Assembly (NCBI GenBank): GCA_039197765.1
Contig: JBCCTX010000299.1
Coordinates: 1-9,357, forward strand
DNA: 9,357 nt
Direction of reading: 5' to 3'
Origin: JBCCTX01 sp039197765
GTDB lineage: Bacteria; Bacteroidota; Bacteroidia; J057
How positions within the stretch are numbered: the stretch's first letter is position 1; each line of letters opens with the position of its first letter. The notes below the pieces were generated by a model. It did no database searches. It was not told where the DNA came from and was given only the letters and a program-made list of their open reading frames with translations. Shown here piece by piece: positions 6,201-9,357 of the stretch. Position numbers and translations under genes: made by a program.

Positions 6201-7238
6201 TTAATTCCCACGCTCTGCCAGTATACTCTCAACTGAGGCCAAAATTGCTTCTTCTTTACTTCGTGGTTCCCAATCCATCATTTTTGTGGCTTTGTCATTT
6301 ATCGTCACAAGTCTCTTCCCCAAATGCGGTACGATACCCCTTGCAGCAGGATTAAACGGTGCCATCATCCGTACCATCCAGTTCGGATAGACTTTGGTAG
6401 TTACGTTTTGGGCTTTGTCGCCAAATTTTTCTTTTATGAAGAGGGCAATTTCGTTGAAGGTCATAGGGTCTCCAGAGGTAGCTAAAAAACGTTGATTTAC
6501 AGCATTTGGATGAGTCATGGCGCGAATGTGCAAATCGGCTACATCTCGAACATCTATGATGCCATAACTCACATTGGGGGTAGCTTTCATAGAACCCTCA
6601 AAAATTTGACGAATAACAGTAAGGCTCGTTGTGAAACGATTTCCCAGAGAGGGTCCTAGGATAAACCTTGGACAGATAACGGATAATTCCATTTCCTTTC
6701 CCTCTTTCTCCATAAAATCCCATGCAGCCCTTTCAGCAAGGGTTTTCGACTTCACATACGCCGATATGTTTTTGTCAGAAGGATCAGTCCACATCTCCTC
6801 GGTAATGGGTATGCTTTCATCCTTATGGGTATATCCAATTGCTGCAAATGAAGAGGTAAGAACTACGCGTTTCACCCCGCTGTTTCGAGCTGCTCGCAAA
6901 ACCCGTAAGGTACCTTCTACGGCAGGAGTTATCAGCTCGTTTTCATCCTTAGGCATTTTAAGGGGAAAAGGGGAAGCCACGTGCAAAACATATATACACT
7001 CCTGCAAAGCTTCTTCCCAATGGGCATCTTTGGTTAAATCTGCTTCTATGCATTGAAAGTGATCCAAAGAACCTATGCCCGCAGTTTGCAAGGTTTCTAC
7101 CAACCCTTGCTCCTTACTTCGGCTACGCAGGGTAGTTTTTACGCGATACCCCTGACTTAGGAGTTGGTATACACAATGCGCCCCCAGGAATCCGGTTCCA
7201 CCAGTGACCAGGACCGTAATATCTGAGTTCTTATCCAT
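6201..7238 (-). CDS. NAD(P)-dependent extended SDR, dihydroflavonol-4-reductase-like aldehyde reductase
   Basis: The 345-residue cytoplasmic protein has the Rossmann nucleotide motif T-G-G-T-G-F-L-G at residues 12-19, an Arg-rich stretch after the second strand (T-T-L-R-S-R, 35-40) that favours NADPH, and the D-L-T motif at 67-69. It also has H-V-A-S-P at 86-90, the active-site serine region L-T-S-S (127-130), and the catalytic Y-V-K-S-K (Tyr161, Lys165). P-R-F-I-L-G-P follows at 190-196. This is the layout of the dihydroflavonol reductase/cinnamoyl-CoA reductase/aldehyde reductase branch of extended SDRs, of normal length. Bacterial members usually reduce aldehydes or ketones of unknown identity; flavonoid metabolism is not implied. 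I chose ATG 7236-7238 over a TTG at 7248-7250. The gene is divergent from the hydrolase gene and has no metabolic partner in view. Confidence 0.88.
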   Translation of the reverse strand: MDKNSDITVLVTGGTGFLGAHCVYQLLSQGYRVKTTLRSRSKEQGLVETLQTAGIGSLDHFQCIEADLTKDAHWEEALQECIYVLHVASPFPLKMPKDENELITPAVEGTLRVLRAARNSGVKRVVLTSSFAAIGYTHKDESIPITEEMWTDPSDKNISAYVKSKTLAERAAWDFMEKEGKEMELSVICPRFILGPSLGNRFTTSLTVIRQIFEGSMKATPNVSYGIIDVRDVADLHIRAMTHPNAVNQRFLATSGDPMTFNEIALFIKEKFGDKAQNVTTKVYPNWMVRMMAPFNPAARGIVPHLGKRLVTINDKATKMMDWEPRSKEEAILASVESILAERGN

Positions 7239-7376
7239 AGCAATTTTCAAACTTTTACGCTTATTTTTCTGATAGCCAGCTGAGGGGGACTTCGAATATA
7301 CTTAATGTAAGGGTTTTTTAGATATATAGTGTATGTAGGGATAAATAATTATTTTCACTAAATGGTAGAAATTTTC

Positions 7377-7384
7377 CAAATTTA
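7377..7384 (-). promoter_or_regulatory. Possible TAnnTTTG promoter box for the SDR gene
   Basis: The minus strand reads TAAATTTG here, matching the Bacteroidota -7 consensus, about 140 bases upstream of the chosen SDR start. No -33 TTTG/TTG element is seen at the normal spacing, and the box lies only 20 bases before the start of the divergent hydrolase gene. Confidence 0.2.
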
Positions 7385-7404
7385 CAGGAGTCAATTCTCC
7401 CATT

Positions 7405-8871
7405 ATGCTTCGTCCATTTCTCTACACCTTTTCCCTTTTATATTTATTTATCAGTATTCCTTCTTTTGTATTTTCCCAATCCATCGGGGAAATTACCTGG
7501 ACAGATTCCTTTCTAAATGAAGAAGATCAGATTTACTCTGATCGCCTTAAATTTGGCTATCTTACTGTACCAGAAGATTACAAAAAGCCCGAGGGTCGCC
7601 AATTACAAATAGCCTTCATCGTGATTAAAGCATCTGTAAATAATGCGAATAAAGACGCTTGTATGTATTTTATGGGAGGCTGGGGCTCGCGAACCCTTAA
7701 AAACCTAACCTATTATCAACACCACTTTCTAAGCTACCAAAGAGACCTCATCCTGTACGATTACAGGGGAACAGGGTACTCTGAACCTAAGCTGTGCTCA
7801 GACTTAGGAGAACATGTATTCCAGAATTTGTTAGCCAATATTTCCTTCCCTGAGTTTGAAGAAAGACAACAGGAGATATTTGATGACTGCTTGAATTCTT
7901 TAGTTCAACAAGGGGTAGACTTTAACCAGTATGGGAGTAATAACAAAGGAAAAGATGGAGTCCTACTAGCCCAAGCTCTAGGGTATGAAAGTTACAATCT
8001 CTTTGGTGTTTCTTATGGCACCAAGACTATCCTACAGTTTATTCGCCAGTCTACCGTTAACATTCGCTCTGTAGTATTGGATTCAAATTGCCCACTTGAT
8101 TTTCCGATTAATGCAGGTATGACGGAGGATTATGCAAAAAGCCTGAACTCAATCCTAGCAGCTTGTGCAAATGACCCTACTTGTAGCCGAAAATACCCAA
8201 CCTTAAAAGAGCGGTTATTATCCTTCTTGGCATCCTTGGATCAGAAGCCCTTGAAGATAAAATTACCCAAGAGTAGGGTTGCCTACTTGAATAGGCAAGA
8301 AATGAATGGAGTCATACACCAGTTGCTCTATAATGAACAAGGTTATGGAATGCTCCCCTTTCTGTTGAAGAAGATTTCCCAGCGAAAAAAGTTCATTCTC
8401 AAGCGAATCATTTGGGACCTAGAGGATGTATTGAAGGAAAATTACAACGCAGCAGGACTTATAAATTACGTTTATGACCATAAGGCTTTTCAACAAAAAG
8501 CTGTATCAATCTCCCAAAAAAGTATTGAGCAGTATCCAGTATTGCAGGTATTTGATGGCTACCAGCGATATTACCTTGAGGATAACAGATTTTTACTGGA
8601 TTCATTAAGTACCCAGATGATCCAAACTGATATTCCAGCCCTCATTCTTGCTGGAGCCTATGACCCCGTTACCCCTGTGTATTACAGCAAGCGGCTTCTC
8701 CCTTATTTTAGTAAGCATTTTTATGTAGAATTTCCTCAAACAGGGCATGGAGTAACTGATAATCCCTGCGGAGATCATATTGCAGAGAATTTCCTGAATG
8801 ATTTGGAGGATCCTTATGACAACCCCTGTATGCAGAAGATTCAAACCCAGCAAATTGTATTTGACCGTTAG
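7405..8871 (+). CDS. Exported TAP-like alpha/beta-hydrolase (serine peptidase S33 type)
   Basis: The 488-residue product starts with a signal peptide (hydrophobic residues about 5-22, then V-F-S-Q-S). The alpha/beta-hydrolase parts follow in order: the G-Y-L-T-V-P-E-D-Y entry (51-59), M-G-G-W-G in the oxyanion-loop position (90-94), Y-D-Y-R-G-T-G-Y-S (118-126), and the nucleophile elbow G-V-S-Y-G with Ser203. A helical cap comes next (about 240-400), and then a TAP-like C-terminal domain with the catalytic Asp420 in A-G-A-Y-D-P-V-T-P and His448 in T-G-H-G-V. Relatives are prolyl or tripeptidyl aminopeptidases releasing N-terminal residues from short peptides, so a periplasmic peptidase is likely. 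Trp replaces the Pro of the common G-G-P-G loop, so substrate choice or activity may differ. An AGGAG lies 14 bases before ATG 7405, further than ideal. It is convergent with the Kelch gene, with 35 bases between stops. Confidence 0.88.
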   Translation: MLRPFLYTFSLLYLFISIPSFVFSQSIGEITWTDSFLNEEDQIYSDRLKFGYLTVPEDYKKPEGRQLQIAFIVIKASVNNANKDACMYFMGGWGSRTLKNLTYYQHHFLSYQRDLILYDYRGTGYSEPKLCSDLGEHVFQNLLANISFPEFEERQQEIFDDCLNSLVQQGVDFNQYGSNNKGKDGVLLAQALGYESYNLFGVSYGTKTILQFIRQSTVNIRSVVLDSNCPLDFPINAGMTEDYAKSLNSILAACANDPTCSRKYPTLKERLLSFLASLDQKPLKIKLPKSRVAYLNRQEMNGVIHQLLYNEQGYGMLPFLLKKISQRKKFILKRIIWDLEDVLKENYNAAGLINYVYDHKAFQQKAVSISQKSIEQYPVLQVFDGYQRYYLEDNRFLLDSLSTQMIQTDIPALILAGAYDPVTPVYYSKRLLPYFSKHFYVEFPQTGHGVTDNPCGDHIAENFLNDLEDPYDNPCMQKIQTQQIVFDR

Positions 8872-8906
8872 TCAAAGGCTCTGGCACTTCATCCTTCCCA
8901 CACGGA

Positions 8907-9357
8907 TTACTGCTTCACAAGTTTACCTATTCCCTTAATCCCTTCAAATTTTAATAGATATATACCTTTTTGGAGATTTTCCAGGTGAATTTCCTGAAAA
9001 GGGGTCTTCAATGTGCCTTCATACATCTTTTTTCCCGCTAGGCTAAAGATCTCATAGCTCAGCGGGAATTCATTATGCTTATACACCTCTACCTTAAGGG
9101 ATCGGGAAACAGGATTGGGATAGTATACTAGATTTTCGGAAAGGTTTCTATAGGTTGAAGTTGGTTCGAAAGGTTCCCCTAATACATCTACTCGATGGGT
9201 GTAGGGACCAATCCCTCCCAAATTGCCTCCAGCAAAGAAAATACGACCTTCATATGCAATGCCGTTGAATTCACTTCTCGCTACGGACAGCTGTAAGAAT
9301 TCCTTTTCGCCCGTTTCTGTATCGTAAACTTCAATCGTGGAGGAGGGATCCTCTCTC
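8907..9357 (-). CDS. Kelch-repeat protein with type IX secretion sorting domain (5' end outside window)
   Basis: The frame stays open to the window's right edge, giving 149 visible C-terminal residues; the TTG at 9219-9221 is internal, not a start. The first visible part (about residues 8-44) is a Kelch-type blade: I-E-V-Y-D-T-E-T-G, then L-S-V-A-R-S, G-I-A-Y-E-G-R-I-F-F-A-G-G, followed by the start of the next strand at H-R-V-D-V-L. This indicates a beta-propeller upstream. From about residue 76 a type A sorting domain follows, with Y-Y-P-N-P-V at 78-83, Y-E-I-F-S-L-A-G-K-K-M, L-Q-K-G-I-Y-L-L-K-F and a basic end. The protein should be surface-exposed or secreted by the type IX system. Role and partner are unknown; the beta-propeller gene at 3524-6034 carries the same kind of sorting tail but is unlinked. 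Confidence 0.85.
   Translation of the reverse strand, partial: REDPSSTIEVYDTETGEKEFLQLSVARSEFNGIAYEGRIFFAGGNLGGIGPYTHRVDVLGEPFEPTSTYRNLSENLVYYPNPVSRSLKVEVYKHNEFPLSYEIFSLAGKKMYEGTLKTPFQEIHLENLQKGIYLLKFEGIKGIGKLVKQ

Noticed and set aside
6047..6232. Short minus-strand frame between the SDR and beta-propeller genes
   Set aside because: Low-complexity AT-rich translation overlapping the end of the SDR gene; the gap 6035-6200 appears to hold only leader sequence for the propeller gene.
6631..7056. Open frame on the plus strand within the SDR gene
   Set aside because: Antisense to a well-supported SDR gene with all catalytic motifs; the product has no recognisable motif.

Overview
The window looks like a chromosomal segment of a Bacteroidota bacterium, possibly a marine Saprospiria or Cytophagia type. 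The grounds are two secreted proteins with C-terminal type IX secretion sorting domains, DUF3667 and DUF6155 family genes, moderate GC, AT-rich intergenic DNA, weak Shine-Dalgarno signals and TAnnTTTG-like promoter boxes. The genus cannot be fixed from the sequence.

Layout from left to right. Bases 1-297 (+) are the 3' end of an acyl-CoA dehydrogenase-fold flavoenzyme. Bases 298-582 hold no gene but carry a small hairpin and a degenerate repeat array (361-590) built on a roughly 7-base unit (GGACTAC-like), with a perfect 32-bp direct repeat; the array runs into the last codons of the next gene. Bases 583-1053 (-) encode a Cdd1-family helix-hairpin-helix protein. Bases 1054-1299 are AT-rich and contain a 12-bp perfect palindrome that places two opposed TAnnTTTG boxes back to back. 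Bases 1300-1695 (+) are a broken KilA-N DNA-binding gene.

Bases 1602-3393 (-) hold three genes in one direction, read 3393 to 1602: a CcbP-like calcium-binding protein, a DUF6155 protein overlapping it by 4 bp (ATGA), and a DUF3667 zinc-ribbon membrane protein. The first two are very probably co-transcribed and translationally coupled; the third may belong to the same unit. A hairpin at 3473-3498 separates them from the next gene.

Bases 3524-6034 (-) encode a large secreted FG-GAP/VCBS beta-propeller protein with 14 calcium-loop motifs and a type IX sorting tail. Bases 6201-7238 (-) encode an extended SDR of the dihydroflavonol reductase-like/aldehyde reductase type. It is divergent from 7405-8871 (+), an exported TAP-like alpha/beta-hydrolase with a complete Ser-Asp-His triad. 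The window closes with the 3' part of a Kelch-repeat protein with a type IX sorting tail (8907-9357, -), convergent with the hydrolase and running off the right edge.

No complete defence, mobile or biosynthetic system is visible. The most unusual items are the heptamer-type intergenic array, the truncated KilA-N remnant, and the coupled CcbP-DUF6155 pair. The remaining genes look like ordinary housekeeping and surface or secretion functions.
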